Assembly (NCBI GenBank): GCA_963991775.1
Contig: CAXDRM010000091.1
Coordinates: 1 to 5,115, forward strand
Origin: CAXDRM01 sp963991775
GTDB taxonomy: Bacteria > Pseudomonadota > Alphaproteobacteria > Rickettsiales > JABIRX01
DNA length: 5,115 nt
Direction: 5' to 3'
Shown here: positions 1 through 5,115 of the stretch, piece by piece
Position numbering within the stretch: the first letter of the stretch is position 1
Layout of the letters: each line of letters starts with the position of its first letter
Translations under genes and position numbers: made by a program
The notes under the pieces: generated by a model
What the model was told of the DNA's origin: nothing
The model's input: the letters and a program-made list of their open reading frames with translations, nothing else
Databases searched by the model: none

Positions 1-63
1 CAAAAATCTCCGCAAACTATAGAAAATTTGAATTCTTAATTTTGTGCTGCTTGAGGAAAAAGC
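1..63. other. Short flank downstream of alr, no gene assigned
   Basis: These 63 bases follow the alr stop codon. No start codon with a recognisable protein lies here, and all the open frames are too short to judge. A plus-strand frame from base 1 ends at TAA 37-39 (tail ...TIENLNS) and another ends at TAG 20-22. Either could be the last codons of a convergent gene, but neither tail is recognisable. A weak all-AT dyad (AAAATT 23-28, AATTTT 38-43) is present without a GC-rich stem or a following T-run, so no terminator for alr is called. Confidence 0.5.
8..11 (-). promoter_or_regulatory. Possible ribosome binding site of a minus-strand gene just outside the window
   Basis: Read on the minus strand, bases 11-8 are GGAG, followed by ATTTTTG to the window edge. 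That leaves 7 nt before a start codon that would lie just outside, which is a normal Shine-Dalgarno spacing. In many proteobacteria dnaB-alr is followed by radA on the same strand, so a co-directional gene would be expected context. The start codon itself is not visible, so this is only a suggestion. Confidence 0.25.
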
Positions 64-1161
64 TTAACTATAAATCTTTTTAAACCTGCTGCTAAATGAA
101 GTTAAAATTTCATAAGCAATAGTGCCAGCTTGAGCTGCAAGATCAGAAAGATTAATATGCTCACCGATAATCTCAACCTCATCGCCAATCTTAACCTCAG
201 CTTCATTAAAAGAGCTAATATCAATTACCGTCATATCCATAGAGATTTTACCTAAAGTTGGAATAATCTTACCATTTAAATAACAATAACCTCGATTAGT
301 CAGCGAGCGTAAATAACCATCTGCATAGCCAATTGGTATAACTGCAAGGCGCATACCTGATTTTACTGGGCACATATTACCATAACCAACCATACCATCT
401 TCAGTAACTTGTTGTAAATGAATGATTTTAGTGCTTAAATTAACCACGCGTTGCATCGGGTTAGTTTTTAAATATGGGGTAGGGTTAATGCCAAATAAAG
501 CTGCACCTGGTCTAACCTGATCAAAATGATATTCCTTATCTAAAAAGATTGCAGAAGAATTAGCTAAAGAAAATTTTTGCCCCGGAAAAGACTGGCAGAT
601 AGTTTTAAATTTATCCAATTGCTGTTGATTACGCACATTATCATGCTCATTCGCACAAGCTAAATGACTCATGATAAATTTTAACTCAATATGTTGCTTG
701 AGTTCAGCATGGTTGCCCAGATCTTTAGCTAAATCTGCACTTAAGCCCAAACGATTAATTCCCGTATCAAAATGTAAATTTGCTGGTAAGCGGATATTCT
801 GTGCTTTAGAAAATTCTAGCCATAACTCAACTTGACTAAAATTATTAATCACAGGCACTAAGTTAAATTTAAGAAAAGCCTCAGTCTCATGCGGTTTTAC
901 ACCATGAAATACATAAATTGTTACATCTGGTAAGAGATGGCGCAAATGTATTGCTTCTCCCAAAGTTGCTACGTAAAAATTACGACAACCAGCCTCATAA
1001 AGTGCAGGTGCAATTTCATCAATGCCTAAACCATAAGCATTAGCCTTAACAGTTGCCGCACATTCTGCAGGTGCAGCTTGATTTTTTAGTAATTGGTAAT
1101 TCTGTTTGAGCGCAGCTAAAGAGATATTTAAAGTGGCATCAAAAAAATCGTCACAAAACAT
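64..1161 (-). CDS. alr: Alanine racemase (PLP-dependent)
   Basis: The product is a cytosolic, PLP-dependent enzyme that interconverts L- and D-alanine, supplying D-Ala for peptidoglycan. It is 365 aa, the usual family length, with an N-terminal PLP-binding TIM barrel and a C-terminal beta domain from about residue 235. Residues that align by eye with the Geobacillus stearothermophilus enzyme are: Lys39 in VKANAYGLG (Schiff-base lysine), Tyr43, Arg137 in the DTGINRLG motif, His166 in MSHLACA, Arg217 in VRPGAALFG (pyridine nitrogen contact), catalytic Tyr260 in VGYG, Met308-Asp309 in ISMDM, and Tyr350 in AYEILTSFSSRF. All are intact. The ATG at 1161-1159 is chosen because it gives the normal N-terminus (TLNISLAALKQNY) and lies 9 bp after the dnaB stop. 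Only a weak AAAGA precedes it, so translation may depend partly on coupling with dnaB. It is probably cotranscribed with dnaB, an order common in proteobacteria. A biosynthetic role is inferred from context; a catabolic DadX-type racemase cannot be excluded by sequence alone. Confidence 0.96.
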   Translation of the reverse strand: MFCDDFFDATLNISLAALKQNYQLLKNQAAPAECAATVKANAYGLGIDEIAPALYEAGCRNFYVATLGEAIHLRHLLPDVTIYVFHGVKPHETEAFLKFNLVPVINNFSQVELWLEFSKAQNIRLPANLHFDTGINRLGLSADLAKDLGNHAELKQHIELKFIMSHLACANEHDNVRNQQQLDKFKTICQSFPGQKFSLANSSAIFLDKEYHFDQVRPGAALFGINPTPYLKTNPMQRVVNLSTKIIHLQQVTEDGMVGYGNMCPVKSGMRLAVIPIGYADGYLRSLTNRGYCYLNGKIIPTLGKISMDMTVIDISSFNEAEVKIGDEVEIIGEHINLSDLAAQAGTIAYEILTSFSSRFKKIYS

Positions 1162-1170
1162 AATATCTTT

Positions 1171-2622
1171 TTAGGCTGGCTGAGCAAGATTGCTAAATTT
1201 AGTAGTATTTGGATCAAAATGAATTAACACATTACCAATCGGTCCGTGTCTTTGTTTGGCGATCATCACTTCTGCTTTATTCAAAACGCGATCCATATCA
1301 TCCTGCCATTTACTAAAATTTTTATCACCATCCTTAGGTTTTTTTCGCTCAACATAATATTGCTCACGATAAATAAACATTACCACATCCGAATCTTGTT
1401 CAATAGTTCCTGATTCACGCAAATCTGATAATTGTGGACGCTTATCCTCACGTTGCTCAACTGCACGTGAAAGTTGCGATAAAGCAATGATCGGAATGTT
1501 TAATTCTTTAGCTAAAGCTTTTAAGCCTTGCGTGATTTCAGAGATCTCTTGGACACGGTTATCTGTATTAGTTGTTCCTTTTACTAGCTGTAAATAATCC
1601 ACTACTAATAAGCCCAGATTATTTTGTCTTTTTAGACGACGTGCTCTAGTTCTAATCGCGCTAATAGAAAGAGCTGGAGTATCATCAATAAAGAAGCGCA
1701 AATCTTGCATTTCTTTGTTAGCTTTAACAATGGCTTTAAAATCTGCATCAGAAAAATTACCACTACGAAATTTTTTGGCATTCACGCCAGATTGCATAGC
1801 GATCATTCTGCTAGCTAATTGCTCGGAGGACATCTCTAAAGAGAAAAACCCCACAGCTGCATTATTAGATTTTTCGTAACCTTTAAAATAATAACAGGCA
1901 TTTAAAGCAACATTAATTGCTAAAGCAGTTTTACCCATTGAAGGTCGACCAGCTAAAATGATTAAGTCAGAATTTTGCATACCGCCTAATAATTTATCTA
2001 AATCAGCAAGCTCGGTAGGAACGCCTGCAAAATCTGTAGAGTTAAGCGAGTTTTGTACAGTTTCTAAAGATTGATTTAGTGAAATGCCTAATTTAGTGAA
2101 ATCTCCTTCTAATTTACCCTCGGATGCTAGTTTAAATAAACGCTGCTCAGTATCTTCAATTAATTTAGATGAGCTAGTCGGGTTCTTGTTAGATTTAATA
2201 TCATTAACTACATCTGCGCCTAGATCTTTTAATTTTCTTTTGAGATAAAGATCAAAAATTAATTTACCATATTCTCTAATATCAACGATTGAAATAGCAC
2301 CAGCTGCTAATTCGGCTAAATATTTATTACCGCCTAATTCTTTAAGATCTTCATCTTTTGCAAAGTAACTTTTTAAAGTGATTTGGTTAGCAATCAGCCC
2401 TTGATTAAAAAAACTAACGATAGTTTCGTAAATTTTTTGATGAATTGGTTCGTAGAAATGCTCTGCCCTTAGAAAGTCCCCAACCTTGTTATATGCTTCA
2501 TTATTGGTAAGTAGATTACCGATCAATACTTGTTCAGCATCAATATTATGAGGATCACTATATTCATCATTAGTAGCGATCAGATCTTTGCTTAGCAATA
2601 TTTCTGGGCTAAGATTTTTCAT
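1171..2622 (-). CDS. dnaB: Replicative DNA helicase DnaB
   Basis: This is the hexameric 5'-3' helicase that unwinds DNA at the replication fork and contacts primase. It is 483 aa, close to the usual length. A roughly 24-residue leader is followed by the DnaB N-terminal domain (from PHNIDAEQVLIGNLL, about 25-125), a linker (about 150-200), and the RecA-like ATPase domain (about 200-480). Visible motifs are Walker A GRPSMGKT (225-232), catalytic Glu263 in FFSLEMSSEQLA, Walker B LLVVDYLQL (338-346, Asp342), Gln383 in ALSQLSRAVEQRE, the RPQLSDLRESGTIEQDSDVV block (395-414), and KQRHGPIG (456-463), whose Arg458 is the probable arginine finger. The stretch around ERKKPK...WQDDMDRV (425-446) matches the form I recall from alphaproteobacterial DnaB. 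No intein or truncation is seen. The ATG at 2622-2620 is the only sensible start, although no Shine-Dalgarno stands before it (leader ends ACACCCC). It is the first gene of a probable dnaB-alr unit and is divergent from pdhA. Confidence 0.97.
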   Translation of the reverse strand: MKNLSPEILLSKDLIATNDEYSDPHNIDAEQVLIGNLLTNNEAYNKVGDFLRAEHFYEPIHQKIYETIVSFFNQGLIANQITLKSYFAKDEDLKELGGNKYLAELAAGAISIVDIREYGKLIFDLYLKRKLKDLGADVVNDIKSNKNPTSSSKLIEDTEQRLFKLASEGKLEGDFTKLGISLNQSLETVQNSLNSTDFAGVPTELADLDKLLGGMQNSDLIILAGRPSMGKTALAINVALNACYYFKGYEKSNNAAVGFFSLEMSSEQLASRMIAMQSGVNAKKFRSGNFSDADFKAIVKANKEMQDLRFFIDDTPALSISAIRTRARRLKRQNNLGLLVVDYLQLVKGTTNTDNRVQEISEITQGLKALAKELNIPIIALSQLSRAVEQREDKRPQLSDLRESGTIEQDSDVVMFIYREQYYVERKKPKDGDKNFSKWQDDMDRVLNKAEVMIAKQRHGPIGNVLIHFDPNTTKFSNLAQPA

Positions 2623-2646
2623 GGGGTGTAAACTTAAAAATTTCGA

Positions 2647-2680
2647 TTGTTTTTTTAGTGCATTTAGGTTAAAAAAACAA
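2647..2680. repeat. Perfect 11-bp inverted repeat built on T7 and A7 tracts
   Basis: The left arm TTGTTTTTTTA (2647-2657) is the exact reverse complement of the right arm TAAAAAAACAA (2670-2680), with a 12-nt spacer. The bases flanking both ends of the arms break Watson-Crick symmetry. The tract centres are 21 bp apart, about two helical turns, so the tracts are in phase and the segment may be intrinsically bent. Only one of the 11 pairs is G-C, so as an RNA hairpin it would be weak. A DNA-level role (bending, UP-element-like contacts or a protein site) is more plausible, but that is inference. Confidence 0.6.
2652..2680 (-). promoter_or_regulatory. Weak promoter candidate for dnaB-alr
   Basis: On the minus strand, TTGTTT (2680-2675) and TAAAAA (2657-2652) are separated by 17 bp, the standard -35/-10 spacing, with partial matches to TTGACA and TATAAT. 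Transcription would begin near 2645, leaving a leader of about 23 nt before the dnaB ATG. Both hexamers fall inside the arms of the A/T inverted repeat, so the match may be a by-product of the A-tracts. Confidence 0.2.
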
Positions 2681-2685
2681 ACCTA
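2665..2685. promoter_or_regulatory. Candidate operator dyad TAGGTT-N9-AACCTA
   Basis: TAGGTT (2665-2670) is the reverse complement of AACCTA (2680-2685), with a 9-nt A-rich spacer and half-site centres 15 bp apart. It shares bases 2670 and 2680 with the larger A/T inverted repeat and overlaps the TATATT hexamer upstream of pdhA, a position suited to a repressor or activator site. It contains four of the few G/C bases in this region. No regulator is recognised, so its function is speculative. Confidence 0.3.
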
Positions 2686-2689
2686 TATT

Positions 2690-2698
2690 TGCTATATC
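2690..2698 (+). promoter_or_regulatory. Possible extended -10 promoter element for pdhA
   Basis: TGC followed by TATATC (2693-2698) resembles an extended -10 (TGn plus TATAAT-like). Transcription would start near 2705, a few bases before the pdhA ATG at 2713. No good -35 lies 17 bp upstream (TAAAAA at 2670-2675), but extended -10 promoters need one less, and the A7 tract sits where upstream contacts could occur. A second -10-like hexamer, TATATT at 2684-2689, is an alternative. AT-rich sequence yields such matches easily. Confidence 0.35.
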
Positions 2699-2712
2699 TA
2701 ATTAACTAAATT

Positions 2713-3723
2713 ATGCATGTGATGGTAAAAAAAGCCAAGGATAAAAATTCACAATCTCAAAACTCCTTGACCAAGGATCAATTCAAAGCAATTTACCATG
2801 AAATGCAACTTGCAAGAAAATTCGAAGAAAGAGCAGGTCAGGCCTATGGTATGGGTTTGATTGGTGGTTTTTGTCACTTATATATTGGTCAAGAAGCTGT
2901 GATTATCGGTATGAAAGCAGCTTTAAAAGAGGGTGATGCTTATGTAACGAGCTATCGTGATCATGCGCACATAATTTCTTGCGGTGCAGATCCTAAAGCG
3001 GTAATGGCCGAGTTAATGGGTAAAGAAACAGGTGTCTCTAGAGGTAAGGGTGGTTCAATGCATTTATTTGCGACAGAGCAGCATTTTTATGGTGGACATG
3101 GTATTGTAGGTGCGCAAGTGCCAATTGGAGCAGGTGTGGCTTTTGCTTATAAATATAATGATTCGGATAATATCTGTGCTACATTTTTTGGTGATGGTGC
3201 AGCTAATCAGGGGCAAGTCTATGAAACCTTCAATATGGCTAGTTTGTGGAAATTACCGGCCTTATTCATCATTGAAAATAACCAATATGGTATGGGTACG
3301 AGTATCGCTAGATCATCAGCTAGTACAGATTTTTATAAAAGAGGTGAAGCATTTGGTATTCCAGGAGAAAGAGTTGATGGGCAAGATTTCTTTGCGGTAA
3401 AAGAAGCAACCGCTAAAGCAGCTGAATATATTAGAAGTGGTAAAGGTCCTTACCTTTTAGAAATGAAAACTTATCGTTACCGTGGTCATTCAATGTCCGA
3501 TCCGGGTAATTACCGTAGTAAAGAAGAGATTAGCGATTACAAAGAAAATTACGATCCAATTAATAATTTTAAAAAATATGGTTTAAAGCATAATTTAGCT
3601 TCAGAAGCTGAGCTTAAAACCATAGAAAAAGAAATTAAAGTAATTCTTGAAGAGGCTTTAGAATTTGCAAAAAATAGCCCTGAGCCTTTGGCAGAAGAAT
3701 TATGGACCGATGTTTATCAATAA
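2713..3723 (+). CDS. pdhA: Pyruvate dehydrogenase E1 component, alpha subunit
   Basis: With E1 beta, this subunit forms the thiamine diphosphate enzyme that decarboxylates pyruvate and passes the acetyl group to the E2 lipoyl domain in the cytosol. It is 336 aa, in the normal range for alpha2beta2-type E1 alpha. Conserved blocks are EERAGQAYGMGLIGGFCHLYIGQEA (38-62), SYRDHAHII (80-88), the GKGGSMHLF block (111-119), FYGGHGIVGAQVPIGAG (125-141), the ThDP/Mg motif from GDG (160-162) to ENNQY (188-192), and the active-site loop YRYRGHSMSDPGNYRS (254-269) with His259 and Ser260. Ser260 corresponds to phosphorylation site 1 of mitochondrial E1 alpha, but no kinase gene is visible here. The first ATG (2713) is used; Met4 (2722, MVKKAKD) is an equally possible start, and neither has a Shine-Dalgarno. 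The first 20 residues are charged and polar, without signal features. It heads the pdhABC operon. A branched-chain 2-oxoacid E1 is less likely given the pattern of the active-site blocks and the neighbours. Confidence 0.96.
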   Translation: MHVMVKKAKDKNSQSQNSLTKDQFKAIYHEMQLARKFEERAGQAYGMGLIGGFCHLYIGQEAVIIGMKAALKEGDAYVTSYRDHAHIISCGADPKAVMAELMGKETGVSRGKGGSMHLFATEQHFYGGHGIVGAQVPIGAGVAFAYKYNDSDNICATFFGDGAANQGQVYETFNMASLWKLPALFIIENNQYGMGTSIARSSASTDFYKRGEAFGIPGERVDGQDFFAVKEATAKAAEYIRSGKGPYLLEMKTYRYRGHSMSDPGNYRSKEEISDYKENYDPINNFKKYGLKHNLASEAELKTIEKEIKVILEEALEFAKNSPEPLAEELWTDVYQ

Positions 3724-3738
3724 TTTGAGCAAATAATT

Positions 3739-4722
3739 ATGGCAAAAATTACTGTAAGAGAAGCTTTGCGTGATGCAATGGCTGAAGAGATGAGAAAAGA
3801 CAAATCAGTATATCTGATGGGTGAAGAAGTAGCTGAATATCAAGGTGCTTATAAAGTTAGCCAAGGTTTGCTTGATGAATTTGGTGAAAAAAGAGTAGTT
3901 GATACACCAATTACTGAACATGGTTTTGCTGGTTTAGCTATTGGTTCTGCTATGGCTGGTCTTAAACCAATCGTCGAATTTATGACTTTTAATTTTGCAA
4001 TGCAGGCTATGGATCAAATTATTAATTCTGCTGCAAAAACCTTATATATGTCAGGTGGACAAGTAAAATGTCCAATAGTATTTCGTGGTCCTAATGGGGC
4101 AGCAGCTCGTGTAGCGGCGCAACATTCGCAATGTTATGCAGCTTGGTACTCAAATATTCCAGGTCTGACTGTGATTTCACCATATGATGCTACAGATTGT
4201 AAAGCTTTGCTTAAAAAAGCTATTCAAAATCCTAATCCGGTAATTTTTTTAGAAAATGAAATTACCTATGGTTACGATTTTGATTTAGATGAGGCGGCTG
4301 TTGATAACATAGAAATTGGCCAAGCAAAAATTGTTAAGGCAGGTGATGATGTTACTATTACAGCTTTTTCAATCTCTGTAGAAAGAGCCTTGCAAGCTGC
4401 TGAAATTCTAGAAAAAGAAGGTATCTCAGCTGAGGTTATTGATTTAAGAACGCTTAAGCCACTTGATACTGAAACTATCTTAAAATCTATCCGTAAAACT
4501 AATCGCATTGTAGCGGTAGAAGAAGGTTGGTCATTTTGTGGAGTTAGTGCGGAGATTGCTGCTTTGGCTGCAGAGCAAGCATTTGATTCGCTAGATGCTG
4601 AACCAGCACGTGTTGCTGCTAAGCCTGTACCATTACCATATGCTGCTAATCTAGAAAAATTAGCCTTGCCTGCGGTAGAGGATATCTGTGTTGCAGTTAG
4701 AAAAACTTGTTATAAACTATAA
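3739..4722 (+). CDS. pdhB: Pyruvate dehydrogenase E1 component, beta subunit
   Basis: This is the partner of E1 alpha; it supplies half of each thiamine diphosphate site and helps bind the E2 core. It is 327 aa, with an N-terminal transketolase-like pyrimidine-binding domain (about 1-180) and a C-terminal transketolase domain (about 195-320). Glu60 in DTPITEHGFAG is the expected contact to the cofactor N1', and His129 in AAQHSQCYAAWY matches the active-site histidine of human E1 beta. EFMTFNFAMQAMDQIINSAAK (80-100) is strongly conserved with mitochondrial enzymes, as is PVIFLENEITYG in the middle of the protein. It starts directly with MAKITVREAL, so it lacks the N-terminal lipoyl domain found on PdhB of several free-living alphaproteobacteria such as rhizobia; rickettsial PdhB is short in the same way. 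The start follows pdhA by 15 bp, with a poor GAG (3727-3729) as ribosome site, so translational coupling is likely. Confidence 0.97.
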   Translation: MAKITVREALRDAMAEEMRKDKSVYLMGEEVAEYQGAYKVSQGLLDEFGEKRVVDTPITEHGFAGLAIGSAMAGLKPIVEFMTFNFAMQAMDQIINSAAKTLYMSGGQVKCPIVFRGPNGAAARVAAQHSQCYAAWYSNIPGLTVISPYDATDCKALLKKAIQNPNPVIFLENEITYGYDFDLDEAAVDNIEIGQAKIVKAGDDVTITAFSISVERALQAAEILEKEGISAEVIDLRTLKPLDTETILKSIRKTNRIVAVEEGWSFCGVSAEIAALAAEQAFDSLDAEPARVAAKPVPLPYAANLEKLALPAVEDICVAVRKTCYKL

Positions 4723-4726
4723 AAAA

Positions 4727-4730
4727 AGAG
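4727..4730 (+). promoter_or_regulatory. Ribosome binding site of pdhC
   Basis: AGAG, preceded by an A-run, lies 6 nt before the ATG at 4737 and supports that start. It is one of the better Shine-Dalgarno-like sites in the window, while dnaB and pdhA show none and alr and pdhB only weak ones. Confidence 0.5.
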
Positions 4731-4736
4731 TGTCGC

Positions 4737-5115
4737 ATGCCTATTGAAATTTTGATGCCAGCTTTATCACCAACCATGAAAGAGGGTAACCTCGCAACTT
4801 GGCATAAGAAAGAAGGTGATCAAGTTAATTCTGGAGAAGTTATTGCCGAAATCGAAACAGATAAAGCAACTATGGAAGTTGAAGCTGTAGATGAAGGCGT
4901 TATTGGTAAAATTGTAATTGCGGCAGGCACGCAAAATGTTGCAGTAAATCAAGTGATTGCAGTATTGCTAGAAGAGGGTGAAGATTCTGCAATTTTAGCA
5001 GATTATAAAGTGCCTGAAGCACCTGCTGCGGAGGAAGCTAAACCAGCTGAGCCTGAACCAGCAGTAACTGCAGCTCCTGTACCAACACCAGCTCCTGCTC
5101 CACAAGCTATAGCCC
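4737..5115 (+). CDS. pdhC: Pyruvate dehydrogenase E2 (dihydrolipoamide acetyltransferase), N-terminal part, cut by window edge
   Basis: E2 carries the acetyl group on a swinging lipoyl arm from E1 to CoA and forms the structural core of the complex. Only the first 126 codons are visible; the frame is open to the right edge with no stop. Residues 1-78 are a lipoyl domain beginning MPIEILMPALSPTMKEGNLATW, with the lipoylated Lys43 in EIETDKATMEVEAVDEG. From about residue 91 an Ala/Pro/Glu-rich linker begins (for example APVPTPAPAP), typical of the flexible arm before the peripheral subunit-binding domain. That domain and the catalytic HxxxD domain would lie beyond the window. The start follows pdhB by 14 bp and gives the canonical N-terminus, so no upstream start is needed. 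A 2-oxoglutarate or branched-chain E2 is possible in principle, but the MPALSPTM motif and position after pdhAB favour the pyruvate enzyme. How many lipoyl domains it has cannot be seen. Confidence 0.96.
   Translation, partial: MPIEILMPALSPTMKEGNLATWHKKEGDQVNSGEVIAEIETDKATMEVEAVDEGVIGKIVIAAGTQNVAVNQVIAVLLEEGEDSAILADYKVPEAPAAEEAKPAEPEPAVTAAPVPTPAPAPQAIA

Larger units (their letters stand above)
2623..2712. promoter_or_regulatory. Divergent dnaB / pdhA control region
   Basis: This 90-bp gap lies between the start codons of dnaB (minus) and pdhA (plus), so it must hold the nearest promoters of both transcription units. It is very AT-rich and contains homopolymer tracts T7 (2650-2656) and A7 (2671-2677), two interlocked inverted repeats, and -10-like hexamers pointing toward pdhA. 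No small ORF with a convincing start is seen. The dyads and promoter candidates are listed separately. Confidence 0.8.

Noticed and set aside
16..21. TATAGT on the minus strand as a promoter for a gene left of the window
   Set aside because: No -35-like sequence lies 16-17 bp upstream, and the transcription start would fall within the putative GGAG ribosome site.
23..43. AAAATT-N9-AATTTT dyad as a terminator for alr
   Set aside because: The stem is entirely A/T, only 6 bp, and lacks a following T-run in either direction; expected by chance in AT-rich DNA.
3110..3400. 96-aa plus-strand ORF inside pdhA
   Set aside because: It lies in another frame of a strongly conserved pdhA segment that includes the ThDP motif, has no recognisable protein features, and has no ribosome site.
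4272..4508. 78-aa minus-strand ORF inside pdhB
   Set aside because: It is antisense to the conserved E1 beta coding sequence, with Ser/Ala-rich composition typical of a shadow frame.
4767..4952. 61-aa minus-strand ORF opposite the pdhC lipoyl domain
   Set aside because: The plus strand here encodes a clear lipoyl domain (Lys43 motif); the antisense frame, rich in Phe, Asn and Cys, is a shadow.
4977..5115. Repetitive-looking cct/gca-rich tract at the right end as a tandem repeat
   Set aside because: It is the Ala/Pro-rich flexible linker of E2 in frame with pdhC; no exact repeat unit recurs.

Overview
The window is an AT-rich piece of bacterial chromosome carrying ordinary core genes, all apparently intact except the last, which is cut by the window edge. 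The organism is most likely an alphaproteobacterium, probably one of the AT-rich, often host-associated lineages (Rickettsiales or Holosporales type). This rests on recalled family sequences, not a search. The DnaB carries the alphaproteobacterial form of the C-terminal region (an ERK-P...W motif stretch before KAEVMIAKQRHGPIG). The pyruvate dehydrogenase E1 is the alpha2beta2 type resembling mitochondrial and rickettsial enzymes. The low GC also fits. I cannot name a genus.

Layout: positions 1-63 are a short flank with no assignable gene. On the minus strand, dnaB (replicative helicase, 2622 to 1171) is followed 9 bp later by alr (alanine racemase, 1161 to 64), which looks like a two-gene transcription unit. 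A 90-bp divergent intergenic region (2623-2712) separates dnaB from a plus-strand unit of pdhA (2713-3723), pdhB (3739-4722) and the start of pdhC (4737 to beyond 5115). The gaps in that unit are 15 and 14 bp. The pdhC fragment is an open frame that runs off the right edge.

Function: the plus-strand operon encodes E1 alpha, E1 beta and the lipoylated E2 core of pyruvate dehydrogenase, which converts pyruvate to acetyl-CoA. The minus-strand unit couples chromosome replication (DnaB) with D-alanine supply for peptidoglycan (Alr). The two units are not related by pathway; they share only the divergent control region.

The structure least explained by the genes lies in that control region. It holds a perfect 11-bp inverted repeat made of a T7 and an A7 tract spaced about two helical turns apart, and it is interlocked with a second 6-bp dyad. 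I found no mobile element, CRISPR array, RNA gene or unusual defence-like system, and I do not think the window contains a previously undescribed system.
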